Of a stretch of 55,006 bases of DNA, positions 16,983-26,180 are shown in pieces; position 1 is the stretch's first letter; the number at the start of each line of letters is the position of its first letter. Below the pieces are notes generated by a model. That model saw only the letters and a list, made by a program, of their open reading frames with translations, did not search any database and had not been told where the DNA came from. The DNA lies in NCBI RefSeq assembly GCF_003337565.1, contig NZ_QPJL01000024.1, forward strand, positions 1 through 55,006. The letters run 5' to 3'. The position numbers and the translations under genes were made by a program. The stretch is from Paracoccus lutimaris (GTDB taxonomy: Bacteria > Pseudomonadota > Alphaproteobacteria > Rhodobacterales > Rhodobacteraceae).

Positions 16983-17957
16983 TTACTGAAGGGCGCGAAT
17001 GGCCTCGAGGTCTTCCTTGACGTAGCCAAAGTCCTCGGGGGCGACCTTTTCATTCACGTTCTTCTCGAAATCGGCCTTGTCCACCTCGTTGACGCCGATG
17101 CCGTCGGCGCGGAACTTCTCGACCAGCGCCGCCTCGCGTTCGGTAACGATGGCGGTGGCACGGGCGGCGGCCTCAAGCATCACTTCCGAGAAGATCTGCT
17201 TGTCCGCGTCCGAGAGGCTGGTCCAAAGCTGCTTCGAGACCAGCGTATTCAGGTGGTCGACGATATGGCCGGTCAGGGCGATATTCTTCTGCACCTCGTA
17301 GAACTTTTTCGCCTCGATGGTGGTCAGCGGGTTTTCCTGCGCCTCGACGGTGCCGTTCTGCAGCGCCAGATAGACCTCGGCAAAGGCGATGGGCGTGGTG
17401 TTGGCGCCGCAGGCGCGCGGCATGGCCAGATAGGCGGGCACGTCCGGCACGCGGATCTTCAAGCCCTGCATGTCGGCACAGGCCTTGATTTCCTTGTTCG
17501 AGGTGGTTTGACGGGTGCCGTAATAGGTCACGGCGGCGATATGGTTGCCGGTCGCGTCCTCATAGCCCTGCGCCAGCCGCTTGAAGACATCGCTTTTGGC
17601 ATAGGCCAGCAGATGCGCGGAATCGCGGAAGATATAGGGGAAATAGGTCACGCCGATCGGTTTGTAGTCGCGCGCGGCAAAGCTGGAGCCCGAGATGATG
17701 ATATCGACCGTGCCCAGTTTCAGGCCCTGGTTGATGTCGGCCTCCTTGCCCAGCTGCGAGGCCGGAAAGACGTCGATCTTGTAGCGGCCCTCGGTGCGCT
17801 TGCCGATTTCCTCGGCCGCCCAGACCGATTCCGTGTGGAACGGCTCGGATGTTTCATAGACATGCGCCCATTTCAGCGCCGTCTGTGCCTGCGCGGCGAT
17901 GGCGCTGGCCATGACCATGGCGGCGGCCAGGGTCAGGCCGGTCAGTTTGAGTTTCAT
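16983..17957 (-). CDS. TRAP transporter substrate-binding protein (DctP)
   Basis: A 324-residue periplasmic DctP-family solute receptor. It has an N-terminal signal peptide (MKLKLTGLTLAAAMVMASAI, cleavage near AQAQ). The carboxylate-binding arginine is probably in the LKIRVPDVPAYLAMPRACGA segment near residues 165-185, followed by the family pattern TPIAFAEVYLALQNGTVEAQENP. It feeds DctQM. ATG 17957 follows GAGGAGAGGAAAC. It lies 25 bases after the FadR-type regulator's stop. The dehydrogenases in the operon suggest a hexonate or uronate-type ligand. Confidence 0.95.
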   Translation of the reverse strand: MKLKLTGLTLAAAMVMASAIAAQAQTALKWAHVYETSEPFHTESVWAAEEIGKRTEGRYKIDVFPASQLGKEADINQGLKLGTVDIIISGSSFAARDYKPIGVTYFPYIFRDSAHLLAYAKSDVFKRLAQGYEDATGNHIAAVTYYGTRQTTSNKEIKACADMQGLKIRVPDVPAYLAMPRACGANTTPIAFAEVYLALQNGTVEAQENPLTTIEAKKFYEVQKNIALTGHIVDHLNTLVSKQLWTSLSDADKQIFSEVMLEAAARATAIVTEREAALVEKFRADGIGVNEVDKADFEKNVNEKVAPEDFGYVKEDLEAIRALQ

Positions 17958-17982
17958 GTTTCCTCTCCTCCCTTGTTATCCT

Positions 17983-18702
17983 TCAGATGCCCTGCAGGGC
18001 GGCCCCCTCGGCCCGCTCGACAAGGACGCTTTCGGTGAAACGGCGCTGCGATTGCGTCAGGTGATGGCGCATCGCCTCGCGCGCGGCGGCGGGGTCGCGG
18101 GCGGCCAGCGCATCGCGGATCCGGCCATGTTCGGCCAGCGCGTCGCCCCAGGTATGCGGCCCCTCGAAATAGCTCGAAAAGCGGGCGAAAAACGGCGTGA
18201 GCCGCTTTTGAAACATCTGCGCCGTCAGCCCCACCAGCACCTGATTGCCCAGGCCCGAGGCGACGATTTCATGAAACGTGCCGTCGATGCGGATGGCCAG
18301 CGGCGTGTCGTCCATGGCCGCCCGCATCTGGCGCAGGTTGTCGTCGATCCGCGCCAGCAGCGCGGGCGTCACATGGCTCGCCACCTCTTCGGCGATGGCG
18401 CTTTCGATGATGCAGCGCGCCTCGAGCAGTTCCAGCGGCCCCTCGGCATCGGCGCGCAGCATGCCGCGTTCCGCCCCCGAGGCCAGATAGATGCCCGAGC
18501 CCATGCGGATCTCGACCTGCCCCTCGACCTCCAGCGCGATCAGCGCCTCGCGCAGCGATGGCCGCGAGACGCTGAGCATCTCGGCCAGATCGCGCTCGGA
18601 CGGCAGGCGCTGGCCAGAGCCCAGCCCGCGCGCCGCCGCAAGCAGCAAAATCTGGTCGGCCACCTGCCGGTATTGCCGGCGCGGCCTGCCCTCGGTGAAC
18701 AC
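17983..18702 (-). CDS. FadR-family (GntR superfamily) transcriptional regulator of the TRAP operon
   Basis: A 239-residue regulator. The winged-helix domain (about residues 8-75) carries LPSERDLAEMLSVSRPSLREALIALEVEGQVEIRMGSG. An FCD helical domain follows, with the metal/ligand histidines plausibly in DGTFHEIVASG and HHLTQSQRRF. It starts at GTG 18702 behind GGGGGAAAAC. It heads the minus-strand operon dctPQM plus two dehydrogenases. A perfect palindrome 38 bases upstream resembles a FadR operator, so it probably represses its own operon until the sugar-acid inducer arrives. Confidence 0.93.
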   Translation of the reverse strand: MFTEGRPRRQYRQVADQILLLAAARGLGSGQRLPSERDLAEMLSVSRPSLREALIALEVEGQVEIRMGSGIYLASGAERGMLRADAEGPLELLEARCIIESAIAEEVASHVTPALLARIDDNLRQMRAAMDDTPLAIRIDGTFHEIVASGLGNQVLVGLTAQMFQKRLTPFFARFSSYFEGPHTWGDALAEHGRIRDALAARDPAAAREAMRHHLTQSQRRFTESVLVERAEGAALQGI

Positions 18703-18739
18703 GTTTTCCCCCGATCTGCGCCGCCTCCCTGCGGCGCGC

Positions 18740-18757
18740 GGTCAAACTGGTTTGACC
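18740..18757. promoter_or_regulatory. FadR-like operator palindrome
   Basis: GGTCAAACTGGTTTGACC is a perfect dyad: GGTCAAAC, TG, GTTTGACC. It contains the TGGT/ACCA-type core used by FadR-family proteins and sits 37 bases upstream of the regulator's start codon, in its probable promoter. The AT-rich stretch at 18785-18865 just beyond could hold promoter elements. Confidence 0.7.
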
Positions 18758-18872
18758 AATTTCGAGACTGCGGGCGTTAGCGCAAGCGGTCAAGAAAATT
18801 CTTCCGCCATTCGGAAAAATCTAGGAATAAATCCCAATCACATGATGTAAATGAATTTTTATTAATGCACCC

Positions 18873-19928
18873 TCAGGATACAGGGGCGATTCCCAGCCGT
18901 GCGGCGATCTCGTCAAAGGCCGCGGCCGTGGTCGGATCCAGAATCACGCCACTGTGATCGCGCCCTCGCGCCACGTCCCATTCGCGGTCGCCCGGCGCCA
19001 TCACCCGGCAATCCGCCCGCGCGGGCGAGGCGCGCAGCCTCCCGACATAGCGCCGCATTCCGGCATCGAATGCGGCGCGGTCCAGAAACGCATCCGGGTT
19101 CAGCGCCAGCATGAAGGCCCCCATGCCGCGCGGCGTCGAGAAATCCGGCCCGCCCATCGGCAGGATGTCAAAGCTGAGCTTCATCCCGGTCAGCACGGCG
19201 CTGAAGATCTCGGCCACGCCCGCAAGCGCCGCGCCCTTGAACCCGAACTCGCCGCCCAGAGGCGCCAGCATGTCGGCCGCCTCGGCATCGCGGGTATCGA
19301 GGCCCTGCACGTCCGAGGCGGTGCCCTGCGGCAGTTCGACCCCAAGGCTGCGGTAAAGCTGGACGCGGTTATAGGGGATGGCGCTGGTCGCCATGTCCAG
19401 AAACCACGGGTTGTCGCCCTGAACCGGAACCGCGACCGAAATCGGGTTGGTGCCGTGAAAGCGCATGGCACCGTCATGCAGCCGCACGAAACTGTCCGAA
19501 TTGCAAAAGGCGATGCCGATGAAACCCGTCTGCGCCGCCGCCAGCGCATAGGCCCCGGCCGGCCCGAAATGCGAGCTGTTGCGGATCGCCGCCGCGCCAA
19601 GGCCGAATTGCCGCGCCAGCTCGATCGCCCGCGCCATGCCGTGATAGCTGCCCAAGGCGCCCTGCGCGTGATCGGCATCCCAGACCTCGACCGCGCCAAA
19701 GCCGCCGACGCGCTTCAGTTCCGGGTTGCGGTTCAGCCGCCCGCCCTCAAGTGCTTTCAGGTAATGCGGCAGCAGGCGCACGCCATGACTGTCGACGCCA
19801 AAGCGCGTCCCGTGCAGCATGGCCCGCGTCGCGGCCTCAGTGGTCGCGACATCCGCACCGATGGCCGCAAAGGCCGCGTGGCAGAAATCCTCAAGCTGCG
19901 GCAACGAGATATATTGATCGGCGGCCAT
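18873..19928 (-). CDS. Ldh2 family oxidoreductase (malate/L-lactate/ureidoglycolate dehydrogenase type)
   Basis: A 351-residue NAD(P)-dependent dehydrogenase of the Ldh_2 superfamily, which has its own fold, unlike classical malate dehydrogenases. The family features HGTRFGVDSHGVRLLPHYLKALEGG (with the catalytic His region), the SSHFGPAGAYALAA stretch and GTNPISVAVP are visible. Members reduce or oxidise 2-oxo or 2-hydroxy acids, including 2,3-diketo-L-gulonate. A role in the adjoining sugar-acid pathway is reasonable but inferred. ATG 19928 follows GAGGATGCC. It is co-directional with the regulator gene, with 170 bases and an operator between them, so it may be a separate transcript. Confidence 0.88.
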   Translation of the reverse strand: MAADQYISLPQLEDFCHAAFAAIGADVATTEAATRAMLHGTRFGVDSHGVRLLPHYLKALEGGRLNRNPELKRVGGFGAVEVWDADHAQGALGSYHGMARAIELARQFGLGAAAIRNSSHFGPAGAYALAAAQTGFIGIAFCNSDSFVRLHDGAMRFHGTNPISVAVPVQGDNPWFLDMATSAIPYNRVQLYRSLGVELPQGTASDVQGLDTRDAEAADMLAPLGGEFGFKGAALAGVAEIFSAVLTGMKLSFDILPMGGPDFSTPRGMGAFMLALNPDAFLDRAAFDAGMRRYVGRLRASPARADCRVMAPGDREWDVARGRDHSGVILDPTTAAAFDEIAARLGIAPVS

Positions 19929-20132
19929 GGCATCCTCGGCTTGGGGTCGGCCCCAGATTAGGCACAGCCGGACAGGTCCCGCAACGCCGGGGCCGCCTTT
20001 GGCTTCGCGGCACCGCCGCCGCCGCTCGTGGCAGATGACCGGGCCCGCGCGATCACGTGCCGCGTCCGACCTGCTTGCAAATACCCGCCCTGCCCGTCAC
20101 CCTCCGCCGGAATTTGCAAGATGAGGTAGGTG

Positions 20133-21746
20133 ATGTTTCCCTTTTCCCGACGCCTTGCCGCCGGCTCGGTTCTTTCTATCCTGATGGCGGGCACCGCGCT
20201 GGCCGATACCACGCCGGCCCTGAGCAGCCTTTTCTCTCCGGCCAGTATCGCAGGCGGGCTGATGCGCGGTGCGGTGTCCTATGCCCGCATGATCGCCGAT
20301 ATCCGCTATGGCGCGCTTGAGGTGGACGGGCTGCGCGGCGGGCTGACCATGCGCGACCTGCAGATCACCGGTGTCGGCAAGCATGAGAACTGCCACATCT
20401 CGCTTGGCCGGCTGCATGCCTCGGGCATCAGCCTCTGGGGCGCGGAAAATGCCCAGATGCATTTCGATCTGGCCGATCTGACGATTGCCACCAATTGCTT
20501 TGGCCCCAATGCCGCGATGATCGGCATGATCACCGGCGGCAATACCATCCCCTTCGACGCGGTTTCGATCAATGTCGCGCAAAGCTCGGGCAGCGGCGCG
20601 CTGAATGCCGATATCGAGGCGATCAGCCCCGGCATCGCCCGCATCGAGGGCAGCGTGGATTTCGACTATGTCTCGCTCTTCTCGCCGGATCTGCTTGAGA
20701 AACTGGCACAAGATCAAGGCGATGACACATATGACCGCCCGCCGCTGACCTTCGATCAGGACGGCAATCTGGTGGAGCCCGAAAGCGACCCCTTTGCCCC
20801 GCCGCCTGCCAGCTCCGAGCCGACATTCGGCCTGCGCGGCACGCTACGCGCCGGTCATGTCTCGGTCGAGGATCTGGGGGTCTGGGGGCGCGTCAAGCCG
20901 CTTTTGCCGCCCGACACGACCAGCCCGCAATCCCTGCAAGCGCTGGTCACCGCCCCCCCGGACAGCAAGCTGAACGAGGTCCAGCGCGCGCTGGCCACCG
21001 TGCTTGAAGGCTTCATTGCCCGGCCCGGCCGCATCACCGCCGAAATCCGTCCCGGCGCGCCGATCGATTTCGACACTACCGGCTGGACCTCGCCCGAGGA
21101 TGTGCTGACGCTTTTCCCGCTGAGCCTCTCGAACGCGCTGCCGACCCCGCCCGTGACACTGATCGCCGATCCCGGGACGGCCAAGGACGACCGTGCCATG
21201 GGTCTGGCGCTGGCCGAGGGGCGCGGCGTGCCGCAAAACACCCCGCGCGCCATCAAACTGCTGAAACCGCTGGCCGAGGATCCCGAGGTGGCGCTGGCGC
21301 TGGCCGAGCTGATCGCCCCGACCGACCCCGCCGCCGCTTACGCCCATGCACAGCAGGCGGCCGCACTGGCCGCGACCGGCGCCCAGGCCGCGCTGGACCG
21401 GATCGAGGCCCGGATGACGACATCAGAGCTGCTCGCTGCGCAGCTTCCTGCGGATTCGCCGCTGGTGGACACGGCATTTGCCTCGGTTCCGGCGCTGCGG
21501 GATGCGGCGCTGGCCCATGAACAGGGCAAGGGCGCACCGCGCAGCTATGCGATGGCTTGGCGGCTGGCCAGCTCGGCCGCAGCCGCCGGAGATGGCGCGG
21601 CGCGCGCGCTGATGGCCCGGCTTGACGCGCGCTTCGGGGCCGAACCCGACTGGATCAAGGCCCGCGACGAGGCCGCCGATCTGGCCCTGTCGGACTGGAC
21701 CGGATTTGCGCTGGCAACCCGGTTTGCCGCAGGCGCCGACCTCTAG
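20133..21746 (+). CDS. Exported protein with Sel1-like repeats, function unknown
   Basis: A 537-residue protein with a signal peptide (RRLAAGSVLSILMAGTALA). Residues about 45-190 form an uncharacterised, probably beta-rich region (DGLRGGLTMRDLQITGVG and similar strands). A linker of low complexity follows, then a segment with a prolyl-rich charged character. The last 200 residues hold Sel1-like alpha repeats (AMGLALAEGRGVPQNTPRAIKLLKPLA, then ALAHEQGKGAPRSYAMAWRLASSA). Such repeats mediate protein contacts. A GTG directly precedes the ATG; GAGGTAGG supports either. The role is unknown; it may act in envelope biogenesis. Confidence 0.75.
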   Translation: MFPFSRRLAAGSVLSILMAGTALADTTPALSSLFSPASIAGGLMRGAVSYARMIADIRYGALEVDGLRGGLTMRDLQITGVGKHENCHISLGRLHASGISLWGAENAQMHFDLADLTIATNCFGPNAAMIGMITGGNTIPFDAVSINVAQSSGSGALNADIEAISPGIARIEGSVDFDYVSLFSPDLLEKLAQDQGDDTYDRPPLTFDQDGNLVEPESDPFAPPPASSEPTFGLRGTLRAGHVSVEDLGVWGRVKPLLPPDTTSPQSLQALVTAPPDSKLNEVQRALATVLEGFIARPGRITAEIRPGAPIDFDTTGWTSPEDVLTLFPLSLSNALPTPPVTLIADPGTAKDDRAMGLALAEGRGVPQNTPRAIKLLKPLAEDPEVALALAELIAPTDPAAAYAHAQQAAALAATGAQAALDRIEARMTTSELLAAQLPADSPLVDTAFASVPALRDAALAHEQGKGAPRSYAMAWRLASSAAAAGDGAARALMARLDARFGAEPDWIKARDEAADLALSDWTGFALATRFAAGADL

Positions 21747-21765
21747 CGCCGGAAAATGATACCGG

Positions 21766-21790
21766 GGGGCGGCCGCAGCCTGGCCGCCCC
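21766..21790. terminator. GC hairpin after the Sel1-like gene
   Basis: GGGGCGGCC (21766-21774) and GGCCGCCCC (21782-21790) form a perfect 9-bp stem with a seven-base loop, 20 bases after the stop. No T-run follows, so termination would be inefficient or Rho-assisted. Confidence 0.45.
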
Positions 21791-21902
21791 GCACCGCCGG
21801 GCGCGGACCAGCAGTTAAAATTGCTGGCTTTTCCTTTGGGCGGATTAACCCCAAGCCAAAGGCATTGCTCTACTCTGTCCGCAAGATGCGGAGCGAACAG
21901 CG

Positions 21903-22301
21903 ATGGTAGCGATTCTGAGGGGCCGGCAGGCCGATGGCTGGGTCCCGGGGGCGAATGCGGACATATCCGAACCGCCGGCGCGACTGCGCGACTTCTTTCT
22001 TGCCGCGATTCTGGGCGTGGCGGGGCTGATCGGAATTGCCGCCATGACGCTGTTGGGGCCGGGCACCAGCGGACAGTTTCTGGTCGTCGGCCCGCCTGCT
22101 TTGGGTCGTGACGGGGTCATCGGGATCGTCTTTCGTGCCCAGGGCGCGGTGGTCGATGTCGGCGGCCTGCCCAATATTGCCATCGCGGCGGCCGACCGGC
22201 CCGATTTCACCCAGGCCCTGCGGGCCGAGGGGGCTTGGCTGGTGATGCCCTCGCCCCGGATTTTCGGCTGCTTCACCGGAACGGGGGCAAGCGGCAAATG
22301 A
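21903..22301 (+). CDS. Small membrane protein, translationally coupled to a hybrid histidine kinase
   Basis: A 132-residue protein I do not recognise. It has one clear membrane span (about residues 29-51, FFLAAILGVAGLIGIAAMTLLG), a short cytoplasmic N-terminus and an 80-residue C-terminal part, probably periplasmic, ending with a cysteine (IFGCFTGTG). Its stop overlaps the ATG of the histidine kinase (ATGA at 22298), which argues for a shared function such as signal sensing or kinase tuning. No strong ribosome binding site is visible before ATG 21903. Confidence 0.65.
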   Translation: MVAILRGRQADGWVPGANADISEPPARLRDFFLAAILGVAGLIGIAAMTLLGPGTSGQFLVVGPPALGRDGVIGIVFRAQGAVVDVGGLPNIAIAAADRPDFTQALRAEGAWLVMPSPRIFGCFTGTGASGK

Positions 22302-25165
22302 GCCACGAACTCCAACATATGCGCGAACGCTTCGGCGCGCTTCTGGTCTGGCTGCTCTGGGCGCATGTCCCGGTGCTGGCTCTGGCCGCATACTGGAACC
22401 AGGCGATGTCGGTACCGGCGGCCGTTCTGGCGGGCAGCGTGCTGGCGGCGGTCTATCACATCACCTGGCTGCGCCGCGGAACGGCGCCGGCGACGCGCAA
22501 TCTTTCCGCCATCGCGCTGGTCGGCGAACCGGCGCTGCTTCTGGTGCTATTTGCCGGCCATCCCTGGCAGATGGACATGCACATGTATTTCTTTGCCATG
22601 ATCGCACTGAACATCGCCTGGTTCGACCGCACCGCGCTGATCATTGCCTCGGCCGCGACGGCGCTGCATCACCTGCTGCTGCTGTATCTGCTGCCCTATG
22701 CGGTCTTTCCGCGCGAGGGGGATCTGGCCCGCGTCGCGCTCCACGCGACGATTGTCGCGCTTCAGGCCGCCATTCTCGCCTGGGTCAGCCGCACCGTCCG
22801 CAGCGCCCTGAACCGGATCGGCAAGATGAGCGACGAGCTGGTCAGCAAAAGCGTCGCGCTGCAGGAGCGCACCCGCGAAGCCGAAGAGGCCAGCCGCGCC
22901 AAAAGCATGTTCCTGGCCAATATCAGCCATGAGATCCGCACCCCGATCAACGCAGTCCTGGGTTTTTGCCACCTGCTTCAGCGAACCGCGCTGGAGCCCC
23001 GCCAGCAGGATTATGTCACCAAGATCAATGGCGCCGGGGTTTCGCTCTTGCGGCTGATCAGCGACCTGCTGGATTTCTCGAAGAACGAGGCCGGCAAGCT
23101 GACGCTGGACATCGGCGCCTTCGACCTGCGCGCGACGATCGAAAGTCAGGTCCATATGGTGTCGGAATCATTGCATGCGCGCGACCTGCACATCGCAATG
23201 CACATCGCCGACGATATCCCGCCGACGCTGATCTGCGACGACATGCGCATCAGTCAGGTGCTGCTGAACCTGCTCAGCAACGCGATCAAGTTCACCGAAG
23301 CCGGCACGATCACCGTATCTGCCGAACTGCTCGGCATCGACGGCGACATGGCCAGCATTCGCTGTTCGGTCCGCGACACCGGCATCGGCATGACGCCCGA
23401 ACAGCAATCGCGCCTGTTCACCTCGTTCACACAGGCCGACAACTCTACCACCCGGCGTTTTGGCGGCACCGGTCTGGGACTGGCGATCTGCCGGCAGATC
23501 ATCGAACAGATGGGCGGCTGGATCCGGGTCGAAAGCAAGCCGGGCGAAGGCAGCACCTTCTCCTTCATGCTGCGGCTCGGGATCGGCGCGAGCAGGACGG
23601 CAGCGACGGCGCAGCTTGGTGAATCGCTGCAGCAATTGCGGGTGCTGGTGGTCGACGACAACCCGGCGGCGCGCCAGATCACTGCCGATCTGCTGGCCGG
23701 CTGGGGCATGCAGGTCAGCACTGCCGCTTCGGGTGCCGAGGCGATCGGCCGGCTGGAAGCGGAATCGCCGGGTGAGCGGCCCGTCGAGCTGCTGATCCTC
23801 GACTGGAAGATGCCGGGCATGGACGGGCTGACCACGATCCGCGCCATCCGCGCCAATCCCCGCATCGCGGTTCAGCCGGCCACGCTGGTGATGACCGCCT
23901 ATGACATGGGTGATCTCCTCGTCACGGCGCAGGGCGACGATATCGGCGCGGTGATCGGCAAGCCGGTCGACGCCGAAACCCTGCTCGATGCGCTGCGGCA
24001 GCTGTTGGCGGACCGGACCGACGATGCGCCCCTGAAGGCAGACGCGCCGCTGACGATATCGGCGGCCTTGCCGCGGCTGCAGCCTGACCTGCATGGCTTG
24101 CGGGTGCTTCTGGTCGAGGATAACGAGATCAACCGCGAGATCGCGGTCGAGTTGCTGAACGACGCCGGGCTGGTGGTCGATTGTGCCGAGGACGGCGAGA
24201 TTGCCTGCGCCATGATATCGGATCATGGCACCGAATATGCCGCGATCCTGATGGATGTGCAGATGCCAAGGCTGGACGGCATTGCCGCGACACGGGAAAT
24301 TCGCCGGACCTGGCCGGCCGACCGGCTGCCGATCATCGCCATGACCGCCCATGCCTATGAGGCAGAGCGGCAGCGCTGTCTGGCCGCCGGCATGAATGAC
24401 CACCTGTCGAAACCTGTGGACCCCGCCCATCTGGTGCGGACATTGAACCACTGGCTGCGCACCATTCCGCATGTGATCGCCGATCGGGTGGCCACGTCGG
24501 ATGCCGTCCCTAATGCTGCCCCGGCATCCGCCATTGCCGCAACCCTGCCGGCATCGCTGCCCCCCTTTGACATTCCGGCAGCACTGCACCGGGTCAACGG
24601 CAATGCCGCACTTCTGCGGCGGCTGATCGCCAATTTTGGCGACACCTATGCCGCGACCGGGCATGACCTTCGCACCATGATTGCCGCGAATCGCGGCGAG
24701 GATGCTTGCCGCCTCGCCCATAGCCTCAAGGGGGTCGCTCGCTCACTCGAACTGCCAGAGGTGCCCGAGATCGCCGAGAATCTCGAGATCCGCTGCCGCA
24801 ACGAGCAGCTCGAAGACCTCGACGGGATGATCGCCGCGCTTGAGGACAAGCTTGCCCCCGCGATCGACGCGGCGCGGCAACTGGCGGTCCGGCACGGCGC
24901 CGCCACGCCGCGCACGGAACCGGTTGCGAACGAGCTGCAACTGGCGGAAGCCCGCGCGATGCTGCGCGAACAGATCCGGCGCGGCAGCCTGTCGGCGCGG
25001 CGTTGCTTTGACGCCTATGCCGAGGCGCTGGGGCTTTCTGCCGCCGCACGGCCCGGCCATCCCGTCTTTCTGGCCTTGCAGCAGCTCGACTATCCCGAAG
25101 CCCTGCTGCTGCTGGAACAGGAGCAGGACCGATCCGAGGCCGCCCTCAGGGGGCGTTCGGCATGA
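22298..25165 (+). CDS. Hybrid sensor histidine kinase with two receivers and HPt domain
   Basis: A 955-residue membrane kinase. The N-terminus (about residues 15-165) has five to six hydrophobic spans and no large periplasmic domain. A coiled linker follows, then HisKA with H211 in ANISHEIRTPIN. The HATPase_c domain shows NLLSNAIKF, DTGIGMT and GGTGLGLAI. Receiver one has D502 (DWKMPGMDG) and receiver two D653 (MDVQMPRLDG); both keep the acidic pair and the KPVD lysine. The HPt histidine is H808 (AHSLKG). The layout predicts a full intramolecular phosphorelay. It overlaps the small membrane protein upstream and the diguanylate cyclase downstream by ATGA, so the latter is the likely final acceptor. 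Confidence 0.94.
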   Translation: MSHELQHMRERFGALLVWLLWAHVPVLALAAYWNQAMSVPAAVLAGSVLAAVYHITWLRRGTAPATRNLSAIALVGEPALLLVLFAGHPWQMDMHMYFFAMIALNIAWFDRTALIIASAATALHHLLLLYLLPYAVFPREGDLARVALHATIVALQAAILAWVSRTVRSALNRIGKMSDELVSKSVALQERTREAEEASRAKSMFLANISHEIRTPINAVLGFCHLLQRTALEPRQQDYVTKINGAGVSLLRLISDLLDFSKNEAGKLTLDIGAFDLRATIESQVHMVSESLHARDLHIAMHIADDIPPTLICDDMRISQVLLNLLSNAIKFTEAGTITVSAELLGIDGDMASIRCSVRDTGIGMTPEQQSRLFTSFTQADNSTTRRFGGTGLGLAICRQIIEQMGGWIRVESKPGEGSTFSFMLRLGIGASRTAATAQLGESLQQLRVLVVDDNPAARQITADLLAGWGMQVSTAASGAEAIGRLEAESPGERPVELLILDWKMPGMDGLTTIRAIRANPRIAVQPATLVMTAYDMGDLLVTAQGDDIGAVIGKPVDAETLLDALRQLLADRTDDAPLKADAPLTISAALPRLQPDLHGLRVLLVEDNEINREIAVELLNDAGLVVDCAEDGEIACAMISDHGTEYAAILMDVQMPRLDGIAATREIRRTWPADRLPIIAMTAHAYEAERQRCLAAGMNDHLSKPVDPAHLVRTLNHWLRTIPHVIADRVATSDAVPNAAPASAIAATLPASLPPFDIPAALHRVNGNAALLRRLIANFGDTYAATGHDLRTMIAANRGEDACRLAHSLKGVARSLELPEVPEIAENLEIRCRNEQLEDLDGMIAALEDKLAPAIDAARQLAVRHGAATPRTEPVANELQLAEARAMLREQIRRGSLSARRCFDAYAEALGLSAAARPGHPVFLALQQLDYPEALLLLEQEQDRSEAALRGRSA

Positions 25166-26112
25166 ATGCGAGGCCGGTCATCCTGATCGTCGATGACGAG
25201 ATCATCAACATCGAGATCATGAGCTGCCTTCTGGAGCCTGAATACGACATCTGCTTTGCGAAATCCGGCAGCCATGCGCTTGAGATCGCCGGCCAGATCG
25301 GGCCCGACCTGATCCTGCTGGATATCGTGATGCCGGGCATGGACGGCTATGAGCTCTGCCGCCGTCTCAAGCAGGACGAGGCACTGGCCGATGTGCCGGT
25401 GATCTTCACCACCGGGCTAGACGGGCTTGATGACGAGGCGCGCGGGCTATCCTCGGGCGCGATCGACTATGTCACCAAGCCCGTTCAGCCCGAGATCCTG
25501 CGCCGCCGCGTCGCCAACCATCTGGAAATGAAGCGGATGCGCGACCAGCTTGCCGATCTGGCGATGACGGATGCGCTGACCGGGCTGGGAAACCGGCGAA
25601 GGCTGGAAAAACTGCTGCGGGCGGAACTGCGACGGCTGGCGCGAAGTGGCGAATGGTTGTCGGTGATCATGCTCGACATCGATTTCTTCAAGCAGTTCAA
25701 CGACACCTACGGCCATCTTGAGGGCGACGGCTGTATTCGCAAGGTCGCCGCGGCCCTGTGCCGGTCGCTGCATCGCGAGGGCGATTTCTGCGCCCGCTAT
25801 GGCGGCGAGGAATTCGCCTGCATCTTGCCTGAAACGGATTTCGGCGGTGCGATGTCGGTCGCCGAAGACATGCGCCGGCAGGTCGAACGGCTGGGGTTGC
25901 CGAACAGCGGCGCCGGCGCGGCGTCGGGCGTCACGGTCAGTCTTGGCGTCGCCACCGGCCGGTGCGAGGCCGGTCTTCCGGCCGAGATCTGGCTGTCGAA
26001 TGCCGACCGCCTGCTCTATCAAAGCAAGCGCGCCGGTCGCAATCGCGTCACCGGTCAGATCATCGGCCCGTCGCCGCCGGATCTTGCGGCCATGCACGCG
26101 GCAGCCGAATAG
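25162..26112 (+). CDS. Response regulator with diguanylate cyclase (REC-GGDEF)
   Basis: A 316-residue PleD/WspR-like output protein. The receiver (about residues 1-120) has the acidic pair in IVDDEI, the phospho-acceptor D54 (LLDIVMPGMDG) and K in TKPVQP. The GGDEF domain has the active site GGEEF at 214-218 (ARYGGEEFACILPE) and ALTGLGNRRRLEKLL. Both the catalytic loop and substrate-site residues look intact, so c-di-GMP synthesis is expected. I did not see a clear RxxD inhibitory site upstream of GGEEF. It is coupled to the hybrid kinase by a four-base overlap. Confidence 0.94.
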   Translation: MNARPVILIVDDEIINIEIMSCLLEPEYDICFAKSGSHALEIAGQIGPDLILLDIVMPGMDGYELCRRLKQDEALADVPVIFTTGLDGLDDEARGLSSGAIDYVTKPVQPEILRRRVANHLEMKRMRDQLADLAMTDALTGLGNRRRLEKLLRAELRRLARSGEWLSVIMLDIDFFKQFNDTYGHLEGDGCIRKVAAALCRSLHREGDFCARYGGEEFACILPETDFGGAMSVAEDMRRQVERLGLPNSGAGAASGVTVSLGVATGRCEAGLPAEIWLSNADRLLYQSKRAGRNRVTGQIIGPSPPDLAAMHAAAE

Positions 26113-26180
26113 CCGCAGCGGATCGCGCCGCCGCGTCGATGCGATATCCGGCCTTTGCCGCACGGGCGGCCAGACACTTG

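Noticed and set aside
22235..22297. N-terminal extension of the hybrid kinase frame
   Set aside because: The in-frame ATG at 22298 overlaps the upstream stop as ATGA and begins a plausible membrane segment; the extension lies inside the previous gene.
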